Below, one piece after another: positions 8,401 through 16,358 of a DNA stretch of 57,757 nt; within the stretch, counting starts at the first letter, position 1, and each line of letters opens with the position of its first letter. The notes beneath the pieces were generated by a model, which was given only the letters and a program-made list of their open reading frames with translations, was not told where the DNA came from and ran no database searches. The translations under genes were made by a program, and so were the position numbers. The DNA is from Acetobacteraceae bacterium. Lineage in GTDB: Bacteria > Pseudomonadota > Alphaproteobacteria > Acetobacterales > Acetobacteraceae. Location: the NCBI GenBank assembly GCA_947455205.1, contig CANGNF010000033.1, positions 1 through 57,757 on the forward strand, written 5' to 3'.

Positions 8401-9763
8401 CCAGGGCCTGGGCCAGGGCGGCGAAGGCGCTGTCGACCGTGCCGCGCTCATCCTTGCGCTGGGCCAGGAAGGCCTCGATCCCCGGCGCCAGGCGCAGCGC
8501 CTCGTCCACCGCCGGGTCGGTGCCGGCGCGATAGGCGCCCAGCCGCACCAGGTCGGCCATCTCGGCCTGCAATGCCAGGATGGCGCGGGCGCGGCGCATC
8601 AGCGCGGCTTCCTCGGGCTGGAGGCAGCCCGGCACGGTGCGGGAGAGCGAGCGCAGCACATCGATGGCCGGGTAGCGGCCGCGCTCGCCGATATGGCGGT
8701 CCAGCACGACATGGCCATCCAATATGCCGCGCACGGCGTCGGCGACGGGTTCTTCATGGTCGTCACCTTCCACCAGGACGGTGAACAGGCCGGTAATGGC
8801 GCCGGGGTTGCCTTCCTCCCGCGGTCCCGCGCGCTCCAGCAGGCGCGGCAGCTCGGCGAAGACGCTGGGGGTGTAGCCGCGCGTGGCCGGGGGCTCGCCG
8901 GCGGCCAGGCCAATCTCCCGCAGCGCCATGGCGAAGCGGGTGACGGTGTCCATCAGCAGCAGCACGTGCTTGCCCTGGCTGGCGAAGTATTCCGCCACGG
9001 TCAGCGCGGCGAAGGCGGCCTCGCGCCGCATCAGCGGCGTGCTGTCGGAGGTGGCGCAGACCACCACGCTGCGGGCCATGCCCTCCGGCCCCAGATCGTC
9101 CTCGATGAACTCGCGCAGCTCCCGCCCGCGTTCGCCGACCAGGGCCAGGACGCAGACATCGCATTCCGCCCCGCGCGCCAGCATGGAAAGCAGCGTGGAC
9201 TTGCCGACGCCCGACGCCGCGAACAGGCCAAGCCGCTGGCCACGCCGGCAGGTGGCGAAGGCGTCCAGCGCGCGGACGCCCAAATCCAGCCGTGGGCCGA
9301 GGCGGGCGCGGGTGCCGGCATTGGGTGGCGCCGCCCTTACCGGCATCGCCAGGCCGCCCGGCGGCAGCGGGCCCAGGCTGTCCATCGGCTGGCCCAACGG
9401 GTCCACCACCCGGCCGAGCCAGCCGGGGCCGACCGCCAGGCCGGGGGCGTTGACCAGGGTCGCAACGGTTCCCGGGCCGATGCCGTCGAGCGGGCCGAAG
9501 GCCATCGCCTCCGCCAGGTGGGCGGTGAAGGCTACAACCTCCGCGAGAATCGCGCCGTGCCTTCCCGCCAGGGCGACCCTGCTGCCTACCTGCAACCAGG
9601 GCGCGAGTCCTTCTATACGCAGCAACAGCCCCGAAACTTCCCGCACCTGTCCGCGCATCGCCACACGGCCGACCGCGTCAAGGGAGCCAGCGGCGGAAGA
9701 AAGCCTTTGTGAACCAACGTGTTGCGGGCGATCCATCGCATGGGGTGGCAACAATGCACTCAT
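8393..9763 (-). CDS. fliI: flagellum-specific ATPase of the type III export apparatus
   Basis: Cytoplasmic hexameric ATPase that helps unfold and deliver flagellar export substrates. The product has 456 residues and is F1-beta-like. Walker A is AASGVGKS at about residues 182-189, Walker B is [19 protein letters not shown], and the family signatures [12 protein letters not shown] and [13 protein letters not shown] ([20 protein letters not shown]) are present. The C-terminal domain contains [14 protein letters not shown]. The start at 9763 is supported by GGGAG at 9771-9775 with 7 bases of spacing; the frame remains open to 9823 without a better site. It forms a two-gene unit with the fliJ-like gene and is divergent from ctrA. 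No other flagellar structural genes are in the window. Confidence 0.93.
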   Translation of the reverse strand: MSALLPPHAMDRPQHVGSQRLSSAAGSLDAVGRVAMRGQVREVSGLLLRIEGLAPWLQVGSRVALAGRHGAILAEVVAFTAHLAEAMAFGPLDGIGPGTVATLVNAPGLAVGPGWLGRVVDPLGQPMDSLGPLPPGGLAMPVRAAPPNAGTRARLGPRLDLGVRALDAFATCRRGQRLGLFAASGVGKSTLLSMLARGAECDVCVLALVGERGRELREFIEDDLGPEGMARSVVVCATSDSTPLMRREAAFAALTVAEYFASQGKHVLLLMDTVTRFAMALREIGLAAGEPPATRGYTPSVFAELPRLLERAGPREEGNPGAITGLFTVLVEGDDHEEPVADAVRGILDGHVVLDRHIGERGRYPAIDVLRSLSRTVPGCLQPEEAALMRRARAILALQAEMADLVRLGAYRAGTDPAVDEALRLAPGIEAFLAQRKDERGTVDSAFAALAQALDG

Positions 9764-9870
9764 TCCGCGACTCCCAGCCAATTTTGATACGAATCCAAGG
9801 TGAATTTCCTCTTCCCAGCACACGTAAAAGTGGTATGTATATACCCGCTTGGCGTGTAGGAGACACCCAG
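9764..9870. promoter_or_regulatory. fliI/ctrA divergent promoter region with two GANTC sites
   Basis: 107 bases between two divergent starts. It contains GACTC at 9769-9773 and GAATC at 9791-9795, both matching GANTC, the target of CcrM-type methylation. It also contains an AT-rich stretch TATGTATATACC around 9834-9845 and the ctrA ribosome site AGGAGA at 9858-9863. In Caulobacter one ctrA promoter is silenced by GANTC methylation (established knowledge); that the same holds here is inference. No full TTAA-N7-TTAA CtrA box was seen in this gap. Confidence 0.5.
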
Positions 9871-10611
9871 ATGCGTGTACTGTTGGTTGAAGACGATCTC
9901 ACCGCTTCCCGCGGCATCGTGGCGATGTTGAAAACATCCGCCATGGTCGTGGACGCGGTGGACAGCGGGGAGGAGGCACTCGAACTCGCCCGGCTGTACG
10001 ATTACGACATCGTGATCCTGGACCTCATGCTTCCGGACATGGAAGGCTATGAGGTGGTCCGCCGGCTGCGGGCGGCCCGGGTGGAAACCCCGGTGCTGAT
10101 CCTCTCCGGCCTGACCAGGCCGCAGGCGAAGGTGAAAGGCTTCGGCATGGGCGCCGACGACTTCATCACCAAGCCATTCGACAGCCAGGAGTTGCTGGCC
10201 CGGATCCACGCCGTGGTGCGGCGGGCCAAGGGCTTTTCCCAGCCGACCCTGTCGGTGGGTCCGCTGCTGCTGAACCTCGGCTCGCGCGAGGTTTCGGTGG
10301 ACGGGCGGCCCGTGCACCTGACCGGGAAGGAATACGGCATTCTTGAGCTGCTCACGCTGCGGAAGGGCGTTGTGCTGACCAAGGAGGCCTTCCTGAACCA
10401 CCTGTACGGTGGGATGGATGAGCCGGAGGTGAAGATCATCGATGTCTTCATCTGCAAGCTGCGCAAGAAGCTGGCGACAGCGGGCGCGGACAACCTGATC
10501 GGCACCGTATGGGGGCGTGGCTACGTCATGCGCGACCCGAGCGGCCCGATGACCCGGCTGCCGGTGGGCGCCACGCCCGCCGAGCTGGACCTGGAGGCCC
10601 ACGCGGCCTGA
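9871..10611 (+). CDS. ctrA: cell-cycle response regulator CtrA
   Basis: Master OmpR-type transcription factor of Alphaproteobacteria, activated through the CckA-ChpT phosphorelay. The 246-residue product starts MRVLLVEDD, and its receiver has the acidic pocket E7/D8/D9 and the phosphoacceptor D51 in [17 protein letters not shown]. The DNA-binding domain carries the highly specific CtrA block: [54 protein letters not shown] and [12 protein letters not shown]. That block separates it from other OmpR regulators. The C-terminus ends HAA; two terminal alanines are the ClpXP degradation tag in Caulobacter CtrA. AGGAGA sits 7 bases upstream of the start. A chpT-like gene and ccrM are also in this window. 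Confidence 0.95.
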   Translation: MRVLLVEDDLTASRGIVAMLKTSAMVVDAVDSGEEALELARLYDYDIVILDLMLPDMEGYEVVRRLRAARVETPVLILSGLTRPQAKVKGFGMGADDFITKPFDSQELLARIHAVVRRAKGFSQPTLSVGPLLLNLGSREVSVDGRPVHLTGKEYGILELLTLRKGVVLTKEAFLNHLYGGMDEPEVKIIDVFICKLRKKLATAGADNLIGTVWGRGYVMRDPSGPMTRLPVGATPAELDLEAHAA

Positions 10612-10669
10612 TACCCCCCTTGCTGGCCCTGCCCCGGGGCTGGTTTAACCAAGTCTCCCCCCAAGCGAA

Positions 10670-10703
10670 GCCGCACCCGCCAACCCTGGCCGGTGCGGCT
10701 TTT
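10670..10703 (+). terminator. intrinsic terminator of ctrA
   Basis: GCCGCACC at 10670-10677 pairs with GGTGCGGC at 10692-10699, with an inner GCCA/TGGC pairing, followed by TTTT. It lies 58 bases after the ctrA stop and before the convergent exosortase operon. A good Rho-independent terminator for ctrA. Confidence 0.8.
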
Positions 10704-10719
10704 CAATTGCGGCGCGGCG

Positions 10720-11238
10720 TCAGGGGTGCCAGTCGGCCAGCAACACCGCGGGCAACGGGCAAGCGGGGCCGGGCCGGTCGGCCGTGACCGCGACCGCCAG
10801 CATCAGGAAGTCTGGCCGCGGGCCCAGGCTCAGCCGCCAGCGCGCCTGGCGGCCAAGCAATGCCAGCCGGGCCCGCAGCCCCGGCGGGCCGGCATGCGCG
10901 GCGCCACCCCACACGTAGCGCACGCCCTGGCCCAGCGCGGCCTTCACCACCTCGGCCAGCACCGGGTCCATCGGCAGCACCGCCACTTCCAGGTCGCAGC
11001 CGTTGCGACGGAAGCGCACGGCGCGCAGGGTGGAATCCGCCAACAGCGGGCGGGCCGCCACCGGCAGCCAGCCATCGGCCAGCAGCGCCCCGCCGACGCG
11101 GCCGGCGGCTTGGCTTTCCAGCGGTTCGGGCACGGCCAGGGCCAGCCAGATGCGCGGCAGCAGCACCGCCAGCACCCAGGTAGCCAGCAGCAGCCGGCCC
11201 CAGCGGAACTCAACGTGGTACCAACCAGGCCGCATCAT
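10720..11238 (-). CDS. small membrane-anchored protein of the exosortase operon
   Basis: No family recognised. The 172-residue product starts MMRPGWYHVEFRWGR and has one strong membrane span at about residues 14-35 (LLLATWVLAVLLPRIWLALA). The rest is a soluble domain of mixed helix and strand with LEVAVLPMDPVLAEVVKAAL and VRYVWGGAAHAGPPG. Its start overlaps the exosortase stop as ATGATGA (11235 or 11238), so the two are translationally coupled and it is very probably a partner of the exosortase. Exosortase loci often include an EpsI-type or other accessory membrane protein; whether this is a remote version of one cannot be decided by eye. Confidence 0.8.
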   Translation of the reverse strand: MMRPGWYHVEFRWGRLLLATWVLAVLLPRIWLALAVPEPLESQAAGRVGGALLADGWLPVAARPLLADSTLRAVRFRRNGCDLEVAVLPMDPVLAEVVKAALGQGVRYVWGGAAHAGPPGLRARLALLGRQARWRLSLGPRPDFLMLAVAVTADRPGPACPLPAVLLADWHP

Positions 11239-12077
11239 GCCCGGCGTGCCCAGGCGTCGCAGCCCTGCAGCAGCAGGAGGCAGGCCAGGCCATAGAGGTT
11301 GGCGCCCAGCGCGCCATGGCCCCACGCATAGCCGGCCGGGGAAGCCGCCAGCAGCGCCAGCCGCGCCACATTGGCCAGCAGCAGCAGCGGCACCGCCAGG
11401 GTCAGCGCGGCAAACAGCCGGTGCCGCGGCACCTGCCCGGCCAGCGGCACCAGCAGCGCCAGCACCGCCAGCGGCAGGCTCTGTGCCACCGAGCAGGGGC
11501 CCAGCACCGCGACACCATGGCCGCCGGGCAGCCGCAGCACGTTGCCGTCCAGGACCAGGCCCGGGGTGAAGGGCGCCAGCAGGCCATGCGCGGCCCAGGC
11601 TTCCCAGTTGATGATCGAGGCCTGCGCCGCCAGCCCGTGGCGCAGCCAGAGGAAATGCAGTCCCAGCCCGGCCAGGCCCAGCGCGCCCCAGCGGGCCGGG
11701 CCGCTACCGCGCCAGGCCAGCAGCGCGCCCAGCGCCAGCAGCACCAGCGCGGCCAGGTTGGCCGAGGGCACCAGCAGCACGGCCGCCGCCAGCCAGGCCC
11801 ACGGGCCCGCCGCACTGGCCGGAATTCCCGCGGGGTGGCCCAGCAGCGCCGCCGACGCCGCGGCAAGGGCGGCCAGGTCCAGCACCGTCATCCCCGGCAA
11901 TGCGAGCAGCGCGCCCAGGCCCTGGGCGCGCAGCCCTTCGACCAGGCCGGGCACATGCAGCGCCAGCCAGGCGGTGCCCAGCAGCAGCGGGGCGGCGATG
12001 GCGGGCGGGGCGGTTCGTTGCAGCCAGCCTCGCACCCTGCGAGGCACGCTGCGAACCCGGCTTGGTGCGCCAGGCAT
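11235..12077 (-). CDS. exosortase/archaeosortase family transpeptidase
   Basis: Polytopic inner-membrane cysteine protease-transpeptidase that recognises a C-terminal sorting tail, cleaves it and transfers the protein to an envelope acceptor (family knowledge). The 280 residues follow a basic N-terminus with about eight hydrophobic spans. The catalytic signature is visible in order: C195 in LGPCSVAQSLPL, R239 in LLLANVARLALL and H254 in AWGHGALGANLY, the Cys-Arg-His arrangement of exosortases. It lies 2 bases downstream of a gene whose product has a matching sorting tail and overlaps a third gene, making a compact dedicated operon. The exact exosortase subtype is not assigned. Confidence 0.85.
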   Translation of the reverse strand: MPGAPSRVRSVPRRVRGWLQRTAPPAIAAPLLLGTAWLALHVPGLVEGLRAQGLGALLALPGMTVLDLAALAAASAALLGHPAGIPASAAGPWAWLAAAVLLVPSANLAALVLLALGALLAWRGSGPARWGALGLAGLGLHFLWLRHGLAAQASIINWEAWAAHGLLAPFTPGLVLDGNVLRLPGGHGVAVLGPCSVAQSLPLAVLALLVPLAGQVPRHRLFAALTLAVPLLLLANVARLALLAASPAGYAWGHGALGANLYGLACLLLLQGCDAWARRA

Positions 12078-12079
12078 GG

Positions 12080-12865
12080 TCAGCCGCGCATTCCGGCCCG
12101 GGCGCGGCGCCGACGGAACCAGGCCAGCAGCGGCACCAGCAGCGGCGAGGCCGCAAGCGGCGCCGGGTTTACCGTGACCACATGCGGTGCCTCCACCTTG
12201 CCGGCGGCCTGGGCGGCTTCCACCTGCGCCACGGTGATGGCCTGGGTCTGGGTGGAATAGGCGACGACATTGAACTCGAAGGCCGGGCTGCTGGAGGTTG
12301 CCACCACCCGGTCGAAGCTGCTGGCGCCGGTGAAGTTCATGTTGACGTAGTAGGTGCCGTGCAGCCCCTGGTCGCCCGCGGCGGCGTTGCTGATGGCCTT
12401 GCCCGGGATCTGCTCCACCACCGTGTTGCCGCGGTAGAAGGTGAGGCTGTTGTAGGTGTCCACCGACCCCCAGGCCATGCCGAAGTAGCGCTGGCTCTGG
12501 GCGTAGCTGATGCTGATGCTGCCGTTCGGCTGCGCCGCGAAGTAGTTGCCGGTGGTCGGGGCGTTGCCGATATAGGGCGCCGCCGACACGCCGGCGACGT
12601 TGCCGCTGTAGATGCCCGAGGTGCCGGAGTAGCTGATGACCCCGGCGCCGTTGTCGAAGCCGACCGAGGATTGGCTGACCAGCCCCGGCTTGCTGGAGGA
12701 GCCGAGGTCCAGCAGGTTGACGCTGGCCGATTGCGCCACGTTGGTCAGGCTGGCGGAGAGGATCACCTCGGGGTCGTAGACCTGGCCGAAGGCCGGCCCG
12801 GCGACGAGGGTGAGTGACAGGGTCAGCGTGCCCCAGGCTGGGGAACGCGGGGGCAGGCGCGGCAT
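12080..12865 (-). CDS. exosortase substrate: PEP-CTERM-like surface protein
   Basis: Predicted secreted protein of 261 residues. An N-terminal signal ends around AGPAFGQ (residue 28). The body resembles the exosortase-dependent surface protein group with the recognisable stretch VISYSGTSGIYSGNVAGVSA, then YFGMAWGSVDTYNSLTFYRG and a SFDRVVATSSSPAFEFN motif. The C-terminus is a classic three-part sorting tail: NPAP at 233-236, a hydrophobic run 237-250, and RRRR at 251-254. The proline motif is NPAP rather than PEP, so this is a variant tail. It is the first gene of the operon, directly ahead of the exosortase, which is presumably its own processing enzyme (inference). Confidence 0.85.
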   Translation of the reverse strand: MPRLPPRSPAWGTLTLSLTLVAGPAFGQVYDPEVILSASLTNVAQSASVNLLDLGSSSKPGLVSQSSVGFDNGAGVISYSGTSGIYSGNVAGVSAAPYIGNAPTTGNYFAAQPNGSISISYAQSQRYFGMAWGSVDTYNSLTFYRGNTVVEQIPGKAISNAAAGDQGLHGTYYVNMNFTGASSFDRVVATSSSPAFEFNVVAYSTQTQAITVAQVEAAQAAGKVEAPHVVTVNPAPLAASPLLVPLLAWFRRRRARAGMRG

Positions 12866-12923
12866 GGCGGGAACCTTGGCTGTTGCAGGCCTGACAGCAA
12901 CCGCCGTGCCAGGGCGCCCCGGC

Positions 12924-13403
12924 TCAACGCAGGTCGCGCAGCGTCCGCTCGGCCACCCGCCGCAGGGATTGCAGCATGGGTTGCAGCACGGTGGCGGGGG
13001 CCAGGGGCTGCGCCAAGTTGGGCGCGGGCAGCTTCAGGTCCCGCAGGTGCGGCGCCAGGGCGGTGCCGCAGGCGGCGGGGTCGCGCGGCGCGGCGCCGGC
13101 TTCGGCCGGCTGGCAGGCCGGCAGGCCCAGCAGCAGCGTCCAGCCCTGGTGCGCCGCGGCCAGCGCCTTGGTCACTTCCTCCAGGTCGGCCATGGGGGTG
13201 AAGCTGGTCAGCCGGAACACCCGGATTTCCGCGTTGATCTCCACCCGCAACTGACGCAGCTCGGCTGGGCCCAGGCCGGCGTCCAGGCTTTCCATCAGCC
13301 GGGCCAGCCAGAGCCGGATTTCCGGCAGACCGGCTGCCGCCGGTCGGGGCTGCGCCGCAAGCACCAGGGCCAGGAGCAGCGCGGTGACAAAGCGACTGGA
13401 CAT
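12924..13403 (-). CDS. small secreted or periplasmic protein of unknown function
   Basis: Not recognised. The 159 residues start MSSRFVTALLLALVLAAQPRPAAAG, a Sec signal cut after AAA or AAAG. The mature part is mostly helical, with LRQLRVEINAEIRVFRLTSFTPMADLEEVTKAL and two cysteine-bearing segments (LPACQPAEAG, PAACGTAL) that could form a disulfide. It follows cheR by 86 bases on the same strand, so it may be a tail gene of the chemotaxis operon, but nothing in it points to chemotaxis. The ATG at 13403 is chosen because the signal peptide begins there; the frame stays open to 13472. Confidence 0.7.
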   Translation of the reverse strand: MSSRFVTALLLALVLAAQPRPAAAGLPEIRLWLARLMESLDAGLGPAELRQLRVEINAEIRVFRLTSFTPMADLEEVTKALAAAHQGWTLLLGLPACQPAEAGAAPRDPAACGTALAPHLRDLKLPAPNLAQPLAPATVLQPMLQSLRRVAERTLRDLR

Positions 13404-13489
13404 GGGCGGGGTACCTTGCGGCCGGCGGGAGCCACCTCGGCACTGCGCGCCGGCGGCAACCCCTGGTAGCATCGGCCCGGCGGCGATGC

Positions 13490-14317
13490 CTACCCCGTGG
13501 CGGCCACCGCGCGCGGCAGCTCATACGCGCCGCGCTCGCCGGGCACCGGCACCAGGCGGTCGGTCAGGCCCAGCACCGTCTCGGCGCCGCCCAGGTACAG
13601 CACGCCATCCGTCGCCAGCTGCGCCGAGAGCGCGCCCAGCACCCGCGTCTTGGTCGGCGGATCGAAGTAGATCAGCACGTTGCGGCAGAAGATCACGTCG
13701 AAGCGGCCCATGGTCCGCAGGTCGCCCAGCAGGTTGCAGCGGTCGAACCGGGTCATCGCCTTCAGCTCGGCGGAGACGCGCCAGCGGCCCTGTTCCTGGC
13801 TGAAATGCCGCACCAGCTGGCGCACCGGCAGGCCGCGCTGCACCTCGAACTGGGTGAAGACGCCGTCGCGGGCGCGGGCCAGCACCTCGCCGGAGATGTC
13901 GGTGCCCAGGATCTCCACCCGGCGGCCCTGCATCTCCGCGCCCAGCTCGGCCACGATCATCGCCACCGAATAGGCTTCCTGCCCGGTGGAGCAGGCGGCC
14001 GACCAGACCCGCAGCGTGCTGCCCGGCGGCCGCGCCGCCGCCAGCTTGGGCAGCGCCCGCTTCAGGTGGTCGAACGGCTTGCCGTCGCGGAAGAAGCTGC
14101 TCTCATTCGTGGTCAGCGCCTCGGTCACCGCCTCGGCCAGCGGGCCGGAACGCGGGTCGCGCAGCCGCAGCGCCAGCGCGTTCAGGTCGGCCAATGCCTC
14201 GCGCTTCAGCAGCGGGGTCAGCCGGCTTTCCAGCATGTAGCGCTTGTCCGGCGTCAGCAGCAGGCCGGAGCGGCCCTTCACCAGGCCGGCGATGAAATCG
14301 AAACTCTCGGGAGTCAT
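13490..14317 (-). CDS. cheR: chemotaxis protein methyltransferase CheR
   Basis: Cytoplasmic SAM-dependent enzyme that methylates glutamates on chemoreceptors for adaptation. The 275-residue product has the N-terminal helical CheR domain (FIAGLVKGRSGLLLTPDKRYMLESRL) and the catalytic domain with TNESSFFRD, VWSAACSTGQEAYSVAM, EILGTDISGEVL and the signature FDVIFCRNVLIYFDPPTK. It lacks the pentapeptide-binding insert pattern I could confidently judge. Its ATG overlaps the cheB stop (ATGA), placing it last among the Che enzymes of the operon. Confidence 0.95.
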   Translation of the reverse strand: MTPESFDFIAGLVKGRSGLLLTPDKRYMLESRLTPLLKREALADLNALALRLRDPRSGPLAEAVTEALTTNESSFFRDGKPFDHLKRALPKLAAARPPGSTLRVWSAACSTGQEAYSVAMIVAELGAEMQGRRVEILGTDISGEVLARARDGVFTQFEVQRGLPVRQLVRHFSQEQGRWRVSAELKAMTRFDRCNLLGDLRTMGRFDVIFCRNVLIYFDPPTKTRVLGALSAQLATDGVLYLGGAETVLGLTDRLVPVPGERGAYELPRAVAATG

Positions 14318-15456
14318 GCCGCCCTGCCCTTTTCAAGTCCCAATGCCTGGCGGATCTGCCCGGCCAGCGCGTCCGGCGGGCCCTGCCATTGCGCCAGCCC
14401 CGCCTTGGCCACCGCGCCGGGCATGCCCCAGACCACGCTGCTCGCTTCATCCTGCGCGATCACCGCGCCACCCGCCGCCGCCACCGCGCGGCAGCCCAGC
14501 AGGCCGTCCTGGCCCATGCCGGTCAGCATCACCGCCAGCACCCGGCCATCCGTCGCGGCGCTGAGGCTGCGCAGCATGGGGTCCACGGCGGGGCGGCAGA
14601 AATTCTCCGGCGCGCCGTTGCTCAGCACCGCCTTCAGCCCGCCGGCATGCGCTTCCACCAGCAGGTGGTGGTCGCCGGGGGCCACGTAGATGCGGCCGGG
14701 CAGCAGCGCCTCGCCGTCGCGGGCTTCCGCCGCCGGCGGGCCGCCCAGCCGGTTGAGATGGTCCGCCAGCATGGTGGTGAAGCCGGCAGGCATGTGCTGC
14801 ACCACCACCACCGGCACCCCCAGGGTGCGCGGCAGGTTGCGGACCAGCAGCGCCAGCGCCTGCGGCCCACCGGTGGAACTGCCGATGCCGATGGCCCGCG
14901 GCGGACGCGCCAGGCTGAGCGCGGCGCGCGGCCGGGCCGTGCCCGGCGTGGCCGGGGTGGCGGCGGCGGGGCGGCGCATGCGGGCCCAGCCGCGCAGCTT
15001 GGCCAGCAGTTCCTGCCGGAAGGCCGGGTCGGCGATGCCGCCGCCGGCCGAGGTGGGCTTGGGCACGTAGTCCACCGCGCCGGCGCGCAGCGCGGCCATG
15101 GCGGCGGCGGCGCCGCGCTGGGTCAGCGCCGAGGCGACAATGACGGCCGGCGCCGGGCGCAGCCTCAGCAGATGCGGCAGCGCGGTCATGCCGTCCATCA
15201 CCGGCATTTCCAGGTCCAGCAGCACCAGGTGCGGGCGCTGGTCCGGCGCCATGGCCTGCAGCGTGGCGATGGCCTGGGCGCCGTCGCGCGCGGCGGCGAC
15301 CACCTTGATGTCGGCCTCGGCGTCCAGCAGCCGGGTCATGATGCCGCGGACCGTGGCGCTGTCGTCGCACAGCATCACCCGGATGCCGGCGAAGGCCGCC
15401 GTGCCGGCAGCGGCGACGCGGGTGGAGCCAAGGATAGCGGCAGGCGGCAGGCTCAC
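14314..15456 (-). CDS. cheB: chemotaxis response regulator methylesterase CheB
   Basis: Removes methyl groups from, or deamidates, chemoreceptors; activated by phosphorylation from CheA. The 380-residue product has a receiver domain with phosphoacceptor D81 in VLLDLEMPVMDG, a linker of about 50 residues rich in Ala/Pro/Arg, and the esterase domain. The catalytic motifs there are IGIGSSTGGPQAL (Ser), VVQHMPAGFTT (His) and VMLTGMGQDG (Asp). It starts with GTG at 15456, overlapping the cheY stop as GTGA. Paired with cheR, it gives a complete adaptation module. Confidence 0.95.
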   Translation of the reverse strand: MSLPPAAILGSTRVAAAGTAAFAGIRVMLCDDSATVRGIMTRLLDAEADIKVVAAARDGAQAIATLQAMAPDQRPHLVLLDLEMPVMDGMTALPHLLRLRPAPAVIVASALTQRGAAAAMAALRAGAVDYVPKPTSAGGGIADPAFRQELLAKLRGWARMRRPAAATPATPGTARPRAALSLARPPRAIGIGSSTGGPQALALLVRNLPRTLGVPVVVVQHMPAGFTTMLADHLNRLGGPPAAEARDGEALLPGRIYVAPGDHHLLVEAHAGGLKAVLSNGAPENFCRPAVDPMLRSLSAATDGRVLAVMLTGMGQDGLLGCRAVAAAGGAVIAQDEASSVVWGMPGAVAKAGLAQWQGPPDALAGQIRQALGLEKGRAA

Positions 15457-15848
15457 GCCGTGGCTTCCGGCAGCAGCCCCACCTGGGTGAACTTGTCCAC
15501 CAGGATTTCCTCGTCGAACGGCTTCATCACGTATTCCTGGGCGCCGGCTTCCAGCGCGGCCAGGATGCGCGACAGCTCCGATTCCGTGGTGCAGAGCACC
15601 ACCACCGGGTGGTCCGGGCCGAACTCGGCGCGGGCGGCCTTGAGGAACTCCATGCCGTCCATCACCGGCATGTTCCAGTCCAGCAGCACGGCGCGCGGCA
15701 TCTCGGCGCGGCAGGCGGCCAGCGCCTCGGCGCCGTCGCCGGCCTCCTTCACCGTGAAGCCGTTCTTCTCCAGCATGCGGCGCGCCGCCTTGCGCACCAC
15801 GCGGCTGTCATCCACCACCAGGCAGGTGCCTTGATCGACCATCGCCAT
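15453..15848 (-). CDS. cheY: single-domain chemotaxis response regulator CheY
   Basis: Receiver-only protein that in the family binds the flagellar switch when phosphorylated by CheA. The 131 residues start MAMVDQGTCLVVDDSRVVRK. The acidic pair D13/D14, the phosphoacceptor D57 in AVLLDWNMPVMDG, the TT in VVLCTTES and the conserved lysine in YVMKPF are all present. Its ATG at 15848 shares one base with the cheW stop (TGATG). No phosphatase gene such as cheZ or cheC lies in the window. Confidence 0.92.
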   Translation of the reverse strand: MAMVDQGTCLVVDDSRVVRKAARRMLEKNGFTVKEAGDGAEALAACRAEMPRAVLLDWNMPVMDGMEFLKAARAEFGPDHPVVVLCTTESELSRILAALEAGAQEYVMKPFDEEILVDKFTQVGLLPEATA

Positions 15849-16342
15849 CACCCGATCGCCAGGATGCGCTCGACATCGAGCAGGATGACCAGGCGTTCGC
15901 CCAGCCGGTGCACGCCGGTGGAGACCTCTCGCCACAGCGGGTCCAGCGTGGGGGGGTTGGCGCTGCGCTGGGCCAGCGGCAGCGGCAGCACGTCGCCGAC
16001 CGCATCGGCCAGCAGGCTGTAGAGCTCGCCGTCGCGGTCCACCACCACGCTCATGGCCTTGGCATCCGCCGGGCGGGGCGGCAGGCCCAGGCGGCGGCGC
16101 AGGTCTATGGCGGTGACGATGCGGCCGCGCAGGTTCAGGCTGCCCGCCACTTCCGGCGGCGCCAGCGGAATGCGGGTGATGGCGTGGTAGCCCAGCACGT
16201 CTCGCACCGAGAGCACGGGCACGCCGCACAGCTGGTCGGCCACGGTCAGGGTCAGGTAGGTCTCCGCGGCCTCGTCCACCGGGGGCGGCGGGGCGGCGGC
16301 GCGGGTGGCACGCGCGGCGGCTTCGGGGGTGGCGTGTTGCAT
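15848..16342 (-). CDS. cheW: chemotaxis coupling protein CheW
   Basis: Scaffold that links chemoreceptors to the CheA kinase. The 164 residues have an alanine/proline-rich leader of about 25 residues. The CheW SH3-like fold follows: YLTLTVADQLCGVPVLSVRDVLG, ITRIPLAPPEVAGSLNLRGRIVTAIDLRRRLG and a closing HRLGERLVILLDVERIL. The NLRG and DLR motifs at the receptor/CheA interface are intact. It sits 16 bases downstream of cheA. Confidence 0.93.
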   Translation of the reverse strand: MQHATPEAAARATRAAAPPPPVDEAAETYLTLTVADQLCGVPVLSVRDVLGYHAITRIPLAPPEVAGSLNLRGRIVTAIDLRRRLGLPPRPADAKAMSVVVDRDGELYSLLADAVGDVLPLPLAQRSANPPTLDPLWREVSTGVHRLGERLVILLDVERILAIG

Positions 16343-16358
16343 GCTGCGTTCCTCGCCC

